From NCBI GenBank assembly GCA_946184125.1, contig CAMHEL010000020.1, positions 1 to 35,084 on the forward strand: 35,084 nucleotides of DNA. The letters run 5' to 3'. How positions within the stretch are numbered: position 1 is the stretch's first letter; each line of letters starts with the position of its first letter. The notes under the pieces were generated by a model. That model was not told where the DNA came from and did no database searches. It saw only the letters and a program-made list of their open reading frames with translations. Below are positions 24,753 to 33,127 of the stretch, piece after piece. The stretch comes from an uncultured Prevotellaceae bacterium (GTDB lineage: Bacteria; Bacteroidota; Bacteroidia; Bacteroidales; Bacteroidaceae). A program made the translations under genes and the position numbers.

Positions 24753-25253
24753 TTATTCATTATCTGCCCTTTGGTCATAATAGCCCGCCTCATAACCCTC
24801 CTCGTAACCTTGTTGGTAATCTTGGCGAGCCTTTCCCTTGTAGCGGCAGGCATCATCAAACTGCTCTTGCCATCCATTGCCCGATGTGGCATCATCCTCA
24901 CCATCCTCATAACCTTTGTCGTAGCCCTCTTGATAAGCACTTGACAAAGATGACGACACTTCGGTTTCACGCGGAACCGCAGGAGTAGCCGAGACCGCCG
25001 GCTCATTGGCAGGTGCCGTGGTCGCTGAAGGGGTGTATGTGCTGGTCGGCGTGGAAGAAGAAGGTTCCTCCCATTCCCAATCCACAGGTTCTATATCATC
25101 ATCCTCGTCGACATCATCGCTATAGCAACTGAAACAAACACTGGTACTCATTACGACAGCCATCAACAAGACGGCATGAGCCACATGGCCTATGGCAAGG
25201 ATACGATTAAAGAGGGGCAATATGGTAGGTAGTTTGTAATTCTTCATCATCAT
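24753..25253 (-). CDS. Exported acidic protein with C-terminal GY-repeat region
   Basis: A 166-residue protein of unknown family. It has a hydrophobic segment near residues 15-40 (ILAIGHVAHAVLLMAVVMSTSV), two cysteines (VCFSC) that are not a good lipobox, an acidic run DDVDEDDDIEP, a Ser/Thr/Pro/Ala linker of about 45 residues, then a Tyr/Gly/acidic C-terminus with repeating YQEGYDKGYEDGEDD and YQQGYEEGYEAGYYD patterns. The linker suggests an exported, perhaps surface, protein. The frame opens 31 codons earlier, but the -7 box at 25280-25287 lies there, so the first ATG of the triplet ATGATGATG (25253) is used. Confidence 0.7.
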   Translation of the reverse strand: MMMKNYKLPTILPLFNRILAIGHVAHAVLLMAVVMSTSVCFSCYSDDVDEDDDIEPVDWEWEEPSSSTPTSTYTPSATTAPANEPAVSATPAVPRETEVSSSLSSAYQEGYDKGYEDGEDDATSGNGWQEQFDDACRYKGKARQDYQQGYEEGYEAGYYDQRADNE

Positions 25254-25279
25254 TCTTTCTTTGGTTAGCAATCCGGATG

Positions 25280-25310
25280 CAAATTTACGATTTTTCTTGG
25301 TATCCGCAAC
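25280..25310 (-). promoter_or_regulatory. Promoter of the acidic exported protein gene
   Basis: Minus-strand -7 box TAAATTTG (25280-25287) with -33 GTTG (25307-25310), 19-bp spacing. The -7 box is inside the left arm of a 17-bp inverted repeat (25278-25294) shared with the divergent promoter. Confidence 0.7.
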
Positions 25311-25388
25311 CTTCCCCGACAAAATTATGGGAGTTCGCTTTATCATATAATTCTTGCCCTAAAATGAGAGATTTCGAAAACAAAATCG

Positions 25389-25396
25389 TAAATTTG
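25389..25396 (+). promoter_or_regulatory. -7 box for the transketolase operon
   Basis: TAAATTTG followed by CA, about 93 bp upstream of the transketolase ATG. It is inside the right arm (25382-25398) of the 17-bp inverted repeat. No clear -33 box. Confidence 0.65.
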
Positions 25397-25488
25397 CACA
25401 CAAAATTGCTGAGGAGACATCTTTCGCTCAGCTTATCAACTAAAAACTACAACTTTGCTTGTCTGCAATCAACCTAACATTGACAACA

Positions 25489-26352
25489 ATGACAAAACCT
25501 GACTCAATGCCCTCCCCATTACCAGCCAAGGCCCTCCAACTGTTGGCAGAGCGCAACCGCAAGCGCTTGGTAGAGGTGGTTTACAAGGCAAAGGCCGGAC
25601 ATATCGGCGGCGATTTGTCGTGCCTCAACATCCTGACCGCGCTGTATTTCCACACCCTTCAAGGCATCGACCCGTCATGCCCCAAAGCCCCCGACCGCGA
25701 CCGCTTTGTGCTGAGCAAAGGCCACTGTGTGGAGGCACTTTATGTAACACTCGAGGCCAAGGGTTTCCTCGCTTCCGAGGTGCTCGACACTCTGGGATGC
25801 TTTGGCAGCATTCTCAGCGGGCACCCCACCATCGAGGTGCCAGGAATAGAGGTGAACAGCGGCGCACTGGGGCATGGCCTCGCCATCGGCGTGGGCATGG
25901 CGCTCGCCGCCAAGATGGACAAGAAAGACTACCGAACATTTGTCCTGATGGGCGATGGCGAGCAAGGCGAGGGAAGCATCTACGAGGCAGCCATGGCAGC
26001 CAACCGCTACCATCTCGACAACCTCGTGGCCATCATCGACCGCAACCACTTACAAATCAGCGGCAACACCGAGGATGTCATGCCCCTCGACAGCATACGC
26101 GACCGCTGGACGGCTTTCGGATGGGAGGTAGCTGAAATGAATGGCGACGACATGCCGGACATTGTCAACACATTCGATGCCATCGACTACCACAACAGAA
26201 AGCCGCACCTCATCATAGCCGAGACGACAAAGGGCTATGGGGTCAGCTTCATGGAGGGCATCGCCAAGTGGCACCACGGCGTGCTCAACGAGGAGCAATG
26301 CAAGACCGCCGTCGCTGAGATAGAAGAACGAATAGCGCGGTTGTCGTTGTGA
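25489..26352 (+). CDS. Transketolase, N-terminal (thiamine-diphosphate-binding) subunit
   Basis: A 287-residue half-transketolase. The ThDP-binding motif is visible as GDGE (155-158) followed by N-x-Y and N186 (DRNHLQ), with the catalytic-site His residues in AGHIGG (37-41) and SKGH (76-79), and GALGHGLAIGVG (125-136). It carries the first domain only; the pyrimidine-binding and C-terminal domains are encoded by the next gene, 91 bp downstream. Together they should transfer two-carbon ketol units between sugar phosphates. Split transketolases serve either the pentose-phosphate pathway or a dedicated sugar pathway; context does not decide. ATG 25489 is preferred over an upstream frame start at 25459 that lacks homology. 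Confidence 0.93.
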   Translation: MTKPDSMPSPLPAKALQLLAERNRKRLVEVVYKAKAGHIGGDLSCLNILTALYFHTLQGIDPSCPKAPDRDRFVLSKGHCVEALYVTLEAKGFLASEVLDTLGCFGSILSGHPTIEVPGIEVNSGALGHGLAIGVGMALAAKMDKKDYRTFVLMGDGEQGEGSIYEAAMAANRYHLDNLVAIIDRNHLQISGNTEDVMPLDSIRDRWTAFGWEVAEMNGDDMPDIVNTFDAIDYHNRKPHLIIAETTKGYGVSFMEGIAKWHHGVLNEEQCKTAVAEIEERIARLSL

Positions 26353-26443
26353 AGCCCAGCAGCCAGAACCTTTTATATCTGCACATATCTCTCCTACCCC
26401 ACCCAACAAACAACCGAATACTCATCCACCAAAAAATTAAGAA

Positions 26444-27364
26444 ATGATAGCCTGTAGAAAACAATTTACCGACACGCTGCTCGAACTGGCGCGCCAGGAT
26501 AAGGATATCATAGCCGTGACCACCGACGCACGAGGTTCGGTCACCTTAGGCGATTTTGCAACGGCACTGCCCGATCAGTTTGTGGAATGTGGCATAGCAG
26601 AACAGGATGCCGTCGGCATCTCAGCCGGCCTGGCCCATTCCGGGAAGAAAGTGTTCTGCTGTGGTCCGGCATGCTTCTATGTAGCACGTGCCCTGGAGCA
26701 AGTGAAGGTCGACCTCGCCTATTCCGAAAACCCTGTCACCATACTTGGCGTCAGCGGCGGTGTCGCTTACGGAGCACTGGGAGCCACACACCACTCCCTG
26801 CACGACATCGCTGTGCTCCGCACGTTTCCAGGCATGTCGGTCTGTCTGCCGAGCGACTGGCGAGTCACTAAAAAACTCGTTGCGCTTCTTGTGGATTACC
26901 CCAAGCCATGCTATGTGCGTGTCGGCCGCGCTGCGGTGCCCGATGTCTACGACGATAACGATTTCGAGTTCATCCCAGGCAAGGCCATTCAGCGGCTCGA
27001 CGGGCACGACCTGACCATCGTGGCTACCGGCGAGACCGTCTATCATGCCTTCCAGGCAGGCCTTGAACTCCAGAAGAGAGGCATCGGAGCGCGGGTGCTC
27101 GACTGCTCGTGGCTGAAACCTTTCGACGAGGAAGCCATCAGGAAGGCAGCCGAAGAGACGGGGCGCATCATCACCGTGGAAGAGCACAGCCGCTACGGGG
27201 GACTGGGAGCAGCGGTCTGCGAGGTGCTCGCCGAGCATCCCGTGCCAGTGCGCATCATCGGCATACCCGACGAGAACGTTGTTCATGGGTCCAACAAGGA
27301 AATCTTCCATCACTACGGACTCGACGCTGAAGGCATCGTAGCCGCAGCGATGGACTTTATTTGA
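26444..27364 (+). CDS. Transketolase, C-terminal (pyrimidine-binding) subunit
   Basis: A 306-residue partner of the preceding gene, with the transketolase Pyr domain (residues about 5-165) and the C-terminal domain (about 185-306). Seen: FVECGIAEQDAVGISAGLA with the catalytic Glu that activates thiamine, GVSGGVAYGALGATHHSLHD, and VLDCSWLKPFDEEAI/EEHSRYGGLGAAVCEVL in the C-terminal domain. The stop overlaps a TTG that opens the next frame, so the DUF4153 gene is probably in the same operon. Confidence 0.93.
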   Translation: MIACRKQFTDTLLELARQDKDIIAVTTDARGSVTLGDFATALPDQFVECGIAEQDAVGISAGLAHSGKKVFCCGPACFYVARALEQVKVDLAYSENPVTILGVSGGVAYGALGATHHSLHDIAVLRTFPGMSVCLPSDWRVTKKLVALLVDYPKPCYVRVGRAAVPDVYDDNDFEFIPGKAIQRLDGHDLTIVATGETVYHAFQAGLELQKRGIGARVLDCSWLKPFDEEAIRKAAEETGRIITVEEHSRYGGLGAAVCEVLAEHPVPVRIIGIPDENVVHGSNKEIFHHYGLDAEGIVAAAMDFI

Positions 27365-27369
27365 AATGC

Positions 27370-29034
27370 ATGTCAGCCACCGGTAATTCATCTCATCAAA
27401 GCCTTATGTTGAGCACAAGAATAAAAGACTTTTTCAAGCTTCTGCTACACAGCCCCCGGAAGTTTCCCGTTGAGACGGCCATGGGGTTCGTGTTTTTCTG
27501 CATCAGTGCATGGCATACGAACCGAGCCCAATGGGATGATGCCTTAGGCCAACTGTCAAGCGGCATCAATGCCGACATCTTATGGCTGTTCGTGCCACTG
27601 ATGGTGCTGACATTCTGGTTGCACAAGGTGAACCAAAGGGCTTATTGGGCATCGGGGTTACTGTTCCTGCCGCTGATGGCGCTCAACCTCGAACCTTTTC
27701 TGTGGACATACGGTTTTGCCTTCACCTATGTCTTGGCAGCCATCTTGCTGCTGGTGCACGTACGGCGCATGGACAACCGGAGCTTTGCGGCGCATGCCCT
27801 GCATCTGGTGACCCAAATGTTCTTCGGATTCGTCATATCAGGACTGCTCACCGGTGCCGTCATTGCCATAGTCGCCTCGTTCCTCTACATCTTTGGCATA
27901 GAAACTTCGGAGCATATCTATGAGTATATCCTGGAGTTCATCTGGTTCTTCATTGCACCGCAGGTGTGCTGCACCCTCATTTCACAGGGTGAGGACGAAG
28001 TGAGGGAACCTGCCAAGGTGCTGCGGCTGATACTCAACTTCATCCTCTCACCGGCGGTCATCATCTACACCGTCATCCTCTATGTCTATTTCATCAAGAT
28101 TGCCCTGGTGTGGGACTTGCCGAAAGGCGGGGTGGCATGGATGGTCATGGCTTTCGTGACAGTTGCCCTCGCAGGGCGGTTGATGCAGTATGTACTCAAG
28201 GAGCATTATTATGACTGGTTCTACCGCCACTTCACGTGGATAGCCATACCGCCGCTCATCATGTACTGGATAGGTTCCATCTACCGCATACGCCTCTACA
28301 GCTTCACCGAGAGCCGTTTCTACCTGTTGGTTGCCGGTGCGCTGATGACGCTGTTCGTCCTCATGCTGTTATGGCACCGCACCCGCAGGTTCCAACTGAT
28401 GGCGCTCATCTTCGGCGCAGCCATCATCGTGTTCACCTACATCCCCGGCATCTCAGCCAAGAACATCGGTTTCCAATGCCAGAAGGCCCGCCTGGAGCAG
28501 TGCATCCGCGACTTGAAACTGATGGACAAAGAGACGGGCAAGTTTGTGCAAAGACTGAACATGAACGTCATCAGGCGCGACAGAGTGCTCAGCGGACGAT
28601 ACCAAGAGGTGTGCAGCATCATCGAATATGTGCGCAACGAAATGGGGCGCGATGCTTTTACGAAGAAATATGGACAATGGAGCTGGTATGACAACAACTT
28701 CAACTTGGAGCGCGAGAGCGAAAGCATATGGGAAAATTACGAATGCCGGCGACCCGTCAATCTGGGTGAGTACAACATCATGCTGCCTGCCGATGATTAT
28801 AGGGTAAATGCCAGGGACGGCGTTGTAACGGTGACGTTGGACGACAAAGTCGTATTGGTCTATCCCCTCAATGATAGAATCCAAAAGGACACAAGTTTGC
28901 TCAACCATCCCGACAGCCTCTTCCTATGGCATAACGACTCGCTGATGCTCGTTCTCTCCGGTTTCAACGTGGATGCGGAGGGGATGGCAATGGCAGAGAC
29001 CTACAATTCCAAATTATTCAGAAAAGCGGAATAG
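27370..29034 (+). CDS. DUF4153 multi-pass membrane protein
   Basis: A membrane protein of about 554 residues with about ten hydrophobic helices in the first two thirds (for example FPVETAMGFVFFCIS, FLPLMALNL, MFFGFVISGLLTGAVIAIV, FLYLL-like segments), then a soluble tail from about residue 375. The segment with YRIRLYSFTESRFYLLV is the typical DUF4153 core. Function unknown. The frame can start at TTG 27361, ATG 27370 or ATG 27406; the first overlaps the transketolase stop, and 27406 (MLSTRIKDFFKLL) is also plausible. Its operon position after transketolase is probably incidental. Confidence 0.8.
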   Translation: MSATGNSSHQSLMLSTRIKDFFKLLLHSPRKFPVETAMGFVFFCISAWHTNRAQWDDALGQLSSGINADILWLFVPLMVLTFWLHKVNQRAYWASGLLFLPLMALNLEPFLWTYGFAFTYVLAAILLLVHVRRMDNRSFAAHALHLVTQMFFGFVISGLLTGAVIAIVASFLYIFGIETSEHIYEYILEFIWFFIAPQVCCTLISQGEDEVREPAKVLRLILNFILSPAVIIYTVILYVYFIKIALVWDLPKGGVAWMVMAFVTVALAGRLMQYVLKEHYYDWFYRHFTWIAIPPLIMYWIGSIYRIRLYSFTESRFYLLVAGALMTLFVLMLLWHRTRRFQLMALIFGAAIIVFTYIPGISAKNIGFQCQKARLEQCIRDLKLMDKETGKFVQRLNMNVIRRDRVLSGRYQEVCSIIEYVRNEMGRDAFTKKYGQWSWYDNNFNLERESESIWENYECRRPVNLGEYNIMLPADDYRVNARDGVVTVTLDDKVVLVYPLNDRIQKDTSLLNHPDSLFLWHNDSLMLVLSGFNVDAEGMAMAETYNSKLFRKAE

Positions 29035-29081
29035 AGCAGCGAAAAGGCGCATGAACGACTTATTATCGAAGCTATAGCCTC

Positions 29082-30719
29082 ATGAAAATCAAAGCAATTA
29101 AAATGATGAGGGGAATTATTGCCGCACTCGCCTTCCTGACTTCGATGACGGCCAGTGCACAGTGGAAGGACTTTTTCATTCTCGGAGGCGAGTTGAGCAA
29201 TTCGGCAGCTACCTCTGTGAGCGACATCGACGAGGTGCTGCCACGGATGAAGGCCCTTGGACTGAACACAGTGCTGGTGCCAGTCTATTGGGAACTGATG
29301 GAGCCCACAGAGGGTGCAATGGATTTCTCACTCACCGACCGGACCATCGATGTCGCCCGTCAACTTGGACTGAAGATAGTTCCTCTGTGGTTTGGTGCGT
29401 GGAAGAACTCCATGTCGTGCTACGCTCCGGCATGGTTCAAACGCGATGTGAAGCGGTTCCCGCGGGCGGTCACTGCTGAGGGCAAGCCGATGGAAATCGC
29501 CTCATGCTTCAGCGACAATGTGCTGCAGGCCGACCTGAAAGCATTCTCCGCACTGATGCAGCACATCGCCACGAAAGACCCGAAGCGAGAGGTGGTCGTC
29601 ATGATGCAGATAGAGAACGAGATAGGCATGCTGGAGTCGGCACGCGACCACTCCCCTCTTGCCGAGAAAGCCTATCGCCAACAAGTGCCTCAAGCGCTGC
29701 TCAAGGCGCTGAACATCAAGAAGCATGGCACATGGCCCGAAGTATTCGGCACCGACGACTATGCCGACGAGAAGTTCATGGCCTGGCACTATGCCTGCTA
29801 CGTGGAGCAGTTGGCCAAGGCTGCAAGGCAAATCCACGACATGCCGCTCTATGTGAATGCCGCGATGAACAGCCGTGGACGAAAACCCGGAGAGTATCCT
29901 TCGGCAGGGCCTTTGGCACACCTCGCCACCATCTGGAAGACCGGGGCACCAAACATCGACATCCTCGCCCCCGACATCTACGACACGGGGTTCAAGGCAT
30001 GGGCTTCACAGTACGCGATGCCCCTGAGACCTCAGGATGGCGGGAAAGTGACCAACCGGCTCTTCATCCCCGAGAGCCGATGCTGCGAGAACAGCGGAGT
30101 GCGAGCCCTCTATGCCTTTGGCGAGCATCAGGCACTGGGCTTCTCGCCCTTTGCCATCGACCAGGCCACAGCGCAGGAAACAGTGTCGGTCACTCAGGCA
30201 TACCACCTCTTATCACAGCTTCTCAACCTGAAACAACAGAATTCATGGGGCTTGCTTTTCGACCAGGAAGACCGGGAGCGTGTCATCGACGACGAGGGAG
30301 TGATGATGACCTGCCGCCACTACTTCACTCTGCCTTGGGATGCCCGTGCCACCGATGGCTCGACGTGGCCGGAAGGTGGGGCTCTTGTTATCCGGCTGGG
30401 CAAGTACGACTATCTGCTGGCCGGCAGCGGCGTGGTCGTCGATTTCAAGACCCGCACCGAGAAACAGCAAGAACAGCAGAAGCAGTTGGGTGAAGACGGG
30501 TTCGCAGATGCTGGAACCACGTCGAAATCATCGGCAGCAATATTCACTGGCTCCCGTCTCGGCCTCCTCGCCGTCGACGAGGTCGACATCGACAGTCAAG
30601 GGCAGATGCACTACCTTCGCCGGCACAATGGCGACCAGAGCCACCAAGGCCGACACGCCCGCATCAGCGTCGGCGAATGGAAAATACTGCACATCCAGCT
30701 CTACGAATACAAAAACTGA
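29082..30719 (+). CDS. GH35-like beta-galactosidase with DUF5597 C-terminal region
   Basis: A 545-residue secreted glycosidase. Signal peptide ends TASAQ (about 27). A clan-A TIM barrel follows: PVYWELMEPTEG (67-78), the acid/base motif QIENEIG (176-182, Glu 180), and a candidate nucleophile Glu 331 in FIPESRC. The C-terminal about 150 residues fit DUF5597, which is often fused to such barrels in Bacteroidetes. It probably cleaves a terminal beta-linked galactose or related sugar from a plant or host glycan in the periplasm. No SusC/SusD pair is in the window, so the substrate is open. Confidence 0.85.
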   Translation: MKIKAIKMMRGIIAALAFLTSMTASAQWKDFFILGGELSNSAATSVSDIDEVLPRMKALGLNTVLVPVYWELMEPTEGAMDFSLTDRTIDVARQLGLKIVPLWFGAWKNSMSCYAPAWFKRDVKRFPRAVTAEGKPMEIASCFSDNVLQADLKAFSALMQHIATKDPKREVVVMMQIENEIGMLESARDHSPLAEKAYRQQVPQALLKALNIKKHGTWPEVFGTDDYADEKFMAWHYACYVEQLAKAARQIHDMPLYVNAAMNSRGRKPGEYPSAGPLAHLATIWKTGAPNIDILAPDIYDTGFKAWASQYAMPLRPQDGGKVTNRLFIPESRCCENSGVRALYAFGEHQALGFSPFAIDQATAQETVSVTQAYHLLSQLLNLKQQNSWGLLFDQEDRERVIDDEGVMMTCRHYFTLPWDARATDGSTWPEGGALVIRLGKYDYLLAGSGVVVDFKTRTEKQQEQQKQLGEDGFADAGTTSKSSAAIFTGSRLGLLAVDEVDIDSQGQMHYLRRHNGDQSHQGRHARISVGEWKILHIQLYEYKN

Positions 30720-30745
30720 AAAGATGTCCAAAATTTGATTCTATC

Positions 30746-32422
30746 ATGTATCTACTGCTATTGTTGACCTATATGGTGGCGTTCTCATTGGACGCACACG
30801 CCCAGAACAGTCTTCCCACCATCACCATCACCACCTCGGAACCGCTGAACGCACAACAAAAAGTGACGGCTCACTTGAAAGCGGAGGATTACATCGGTTA
30901 CATCGGTATCAAACTGCGCGGCAACAGTTCGCTTAGTTTCAACCAGAAGAAATACACCCTGGAGACGCGCGATGCCAACGGCAAGGAAATCGACGTGCAC
31001 CTGCTGGGATTGCCACCCCACAGCGACTGGGTGCTGCTGGCACCCTATAACGACATATCGATGATACGCGACCCGCTGGCTTTCCAACTGTGGCGCGACA
31101 TGGGGCACTGGGGACCGAGAACGGTGATGTGCGAACTCATCATGGATGGCAAGTATCTCGGCATATACATCCTCTCGGAAGCCATCAAGCGGGGAAAGGA
31201 CCGTGTGGACATCAGCAAACTGAAAAAAAGAGACATCAGCGGGCGCGAGCTGACCGGTGGATACCTGCTGCGCATCGACACCTTCGACGACGACGAGGCC
31301 ACTTTCACCTCAAAAATCCCTGGCATCGGCGAGGGAAATATGTCGAGCGAAGTCATCTGGTCGTGCTTCTATCCGAAGAAGAAAAAACTGCAGCCCGAGC
31401 AACTGACCTACATACAGAACTATGTGGACACGGTGGAGCAGGTGATACAGTCCGACGACTTTGCCGACCCAGTGAAGGGGTATGCCCGTTATATCGACGT
31501 GCCCTCATTTGTCGACTATTTCATCCATACCGAACTGAGCCTCAATGCCGATGGTTATAAGCGCAGCGCATATTTCTACAAAGAGAGACGGCAGGAAGAC
31601 GGCACGGGAGGCAAGCTCTTTGCGGGCCCTGTGTGGGACTACAACCTGGCCTACGGCAACGCCAACTTCGCCAATGCCAACAACCCCGAGGCCTGGTGCT
31701 TCGAGGGGGCGAGCAACAACCCCACGCCTGCGATGTGGCAGCGGCTGCTGCAAGACCCCATGTTCAGAAAGGCGGTGAAGGTGCGCTATCAGCAACTGAG
31801 GAAAAGTGTGCTGAGCAACGATTCCATCAATGCCTATATCGACCGGCAAGCAGCACTGTTGGCAAAAGCCAAAGACCACCATTTCGAAACTTATCCAGAA
31901 CTGTTGGTGAGCGAAGAGCGCAAACAAGAGCTGGCACAACAGCAGAAGCAGATGGAAGAGATGCGCAAACAGTTTGAAAAGATGATGAAGGAGAACGCAC
32001 AGGGGAAGGATTCGCTTGGGGGTGGAGGCTTCCCGCCAATGGGCGCATTTCCGCAAGGCGGATTCCCTCCGATGGGTGAGTTCCCGCAAGGTGGATTCCC
32101 GCCGATGGGTGGACTTCCTCAAATGGTAGAGGGTTTCCCGCAGGGCGGTTTCCCCTTTGGTGGCGGCTTCCCGATGGGTGCGCCAGGGACGGGCGACGGA
32201 CAGTTCCAATTCGATGTCATCGGAATGTTTGCTGCCTATCGCGTCAGCAGTTACGAAGAGGAGATTGAGATACTGAAAAAATGGCTCTCCGACCGCCTGC
32301 TTTTCCTTGACCGCAACATTGCCCGCTTCGACAGCGACTGGCAACCACGCATCCAACCGCTCGTGGAAAAGAAGATGAAATTCCCCTTTGGCGGTTTTCC
32401 AGCAGGAGCTCCAAAACAATAA
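30746..32422 (+). CDS. CotH kinase-family exported protein with GFPPMG repeats
   Basis: A 558-residue secreted protein: signal MYLLLLLTYMVAFSLDAHAQ, then a CotH-type atypical kinase domain (about 40-375). Visible pieces are GIKLRGNSSLSFNQKKY, DWVLLAPYNDISMIRDPLAFQL, YLGIYILSEAIKRGKDRVDI, SFVDYFIHTELSLNADGYKRSAYFYK and LFAGPVWDYNLAYGN with the catalytic-loop Asp. A charged helical stretch follows, then three 11-residue repeats GGFPPMG-x-x-PQ (encoded at 32024-32122) and a Pro/Gly-rich tail. CotH kinases phosphorylate proteins; in Bacteroidetes the exported forms are uncharacterised. The upstream open frame overlaps the glycosidase gene, so the signal-peptide ATG is used. Confidence 0.87.
   Translation: MYLLLLLTYMVAFSLDAHAQNSLPTITITTSEPLNAQQKVTAHLKAEDYIGYIGIKLRGNSSLSFNQKKYTLETRDANGKEIDVHLLGLPPHSDWVLLAPYNDISMIRDPLAFQLWRDMGHWGPRTVMCELIMDGKYLGIYILSEAIKRGKDRVDISKLKKRDISGRELTGGYLLRIDTFDDDEATFTSKIPGIGEGNMSSEVIWSCFYPKKKKLQPEQLTYIQNYVDTVEQVIQSDDFADPVKGYARYIDVPSFVDYFIHTELSLNADGYKRSAYFYKERRQEDGTGGKLFAGPVWDYNLAYGNANFANANNPEAWCFEGASNNPTPAMWQRLLQDPMFRKAVKVRYQQLRKSVLSNDSINAYIDRQAALLAKAKDHHFETYPELLVSEERKQELAQQQKQMEEMRKQFEKMMKENAQGKDSLGGGGFPPMGAFPQGGFPPMGEFPQGGFPPMGGLPQMVEGFPQGGFPFGGGFPMGAPGTGDGQFQFDVIGMFAAYRVSSYEEEIEILKKWLSDRLLFLDRNIARFDSDWQPRIQPLVEKKMKFPFGGFPAGAPKQ
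32024..32122 (+). repeat. Three 33-bp in-frame repeats in the CotH gene
   Basis: Units 32024-32056, 32057-32089 and 32090-32122 each encode GGFPPMG followed by AFPQ, EFPQ or GLPQ. Copies differ mostly at third codon positions, so selection acts on the peptide. Confidence 0.85.
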
Positions 32423-32459
32423 TGGTGCATATTCGCCGCGACAGGACAACAGGAACACC

Positions 32460-32475
32460 CAAAATCATGATTTTG
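32460..32475. promoter_or_regulatory. 16-bp palindrome containing AATCATGATT
   Basis: CAAAATCATGATTTTG is a perfect palindrome 10 bp before the GNAT ATG at 32486. Its core equals the two sites around the paaK promoter, so it may be an operator for the same regulator. Confidence 0.4.
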
Positions 32476-32485
32476 ATTGAGCACC

Positions 32486-32929
32486 ATGCAAATCATTAGA
32501 GCAACAAAGACGGCAGAGCAAGCAGGGGCATATTACGTCCGCATCCAGGCCATGGCACGTAAGCACCACATCACGTTGTATGCTGAGTTTGACGAGCATG
32601 ATACGCCCGACACCAAATACATCGTCTTCGTAGACGACTACCTGCCCGTAGCAACCTGCCGGCTGTATGCCATAGACGATGAGCGCGTGATGCTTGGCCG
32701 TATTGTTGTCCTGCCTGAGTACCGCCGCCAGGGACTTGGCACTCGCGTCGTCGAGGAAGCAGAAAAGTGGGCCAAGGAACTTGGCTATCAGAAAGCCGTG
32801 GTGGAAAGCCGTGACAACAAGACCCTCTTTTATGAGAAAATGGGCTACACTGCCGACTATACCCAAAAGATTGTTGGCGAGACGTTCACCTGTTACCGCA
32901 TGGAGAAAGACCTGATGCTAAGTAGGTGA
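32486..32929 (+). CDS. GNAT family N-acetyltransferase (ElaA-like)
   Basis: A 147-residue acetyl-CoA-dependent acetyltransferase. The acetyl-CoA loop is RRQGLGTRVVE, preceded by the strand RVMLGRIVVLPEY and followed by EKAWAKELGY-like helix and the usual ESRDNKTLFYEKMGY. The ATG at 32486 is 3 codons inside a TTG-initiated frame. Its last codons (LSR, stop) lie within the left arm of the 188-bp inverted-repeat element, so the natural C-terminus may have been altered by that element. Substrate unknown. Confidence 0.85.
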   Translation: MQIIRATKTAEQAGAYYVRIQAMARKHHITLYAEFDEHDTPDTKYIVFVDDYLPVATCRLYAIDDERVMLGRIVVLPEYRRQGLGTRVVEEAEKWAKELGYQKAVVESRDNKTLFYEKMGYTADYTQKIVGETFTCYRMEKDLMLSR

Positions 32930-33106
32930 TCAAAATTAGATGATAGTATTTTATGATTTATTTGGATGCAGATTTTTTATCTCAGACGAAGGAGCATAGC
33001 GGGCTATGTGACTGAGGATGAGTAAAAAAGATGCGCCAAAGAAACATAAAAGACTATACAACACCTACAAGAATGATAGTAACAGATAATTTTGATTACC
33101 TACTTA
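32919..33106. repeat. 188-bp element with 20-bp terminal inverted repeats and inner hairpins
   Basis: Arms TAAGTAGGTGATCAAAATTA (32919-32938) and its inverted copy at 33087-33106 agree at 19 of 20 positions. Inside is a second imperfect inverted repeat (TTTGG 32961 to CCAAA 33040, extending outward over ATGATTTA and AAACAT), and at the centre CATAG/CTATG (about 32995-33007). The whole element can fold into one long branched hairpin. It looks like a MITE or a RAYT-type dispersed element that overlaps the end of the GNAT gene. Confidence 0.7.
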
Positions 33107-33127
33107 CAGTGAGCAGCACTACCCCAT

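Noticed and set aside
29504..30493. 329-codon open frame overlapping the GH35-like gene
   Set aside because: Same strand but out of frame with an intact enzyme; the translation is Arg/His/Pro-rich like a frame shadow.
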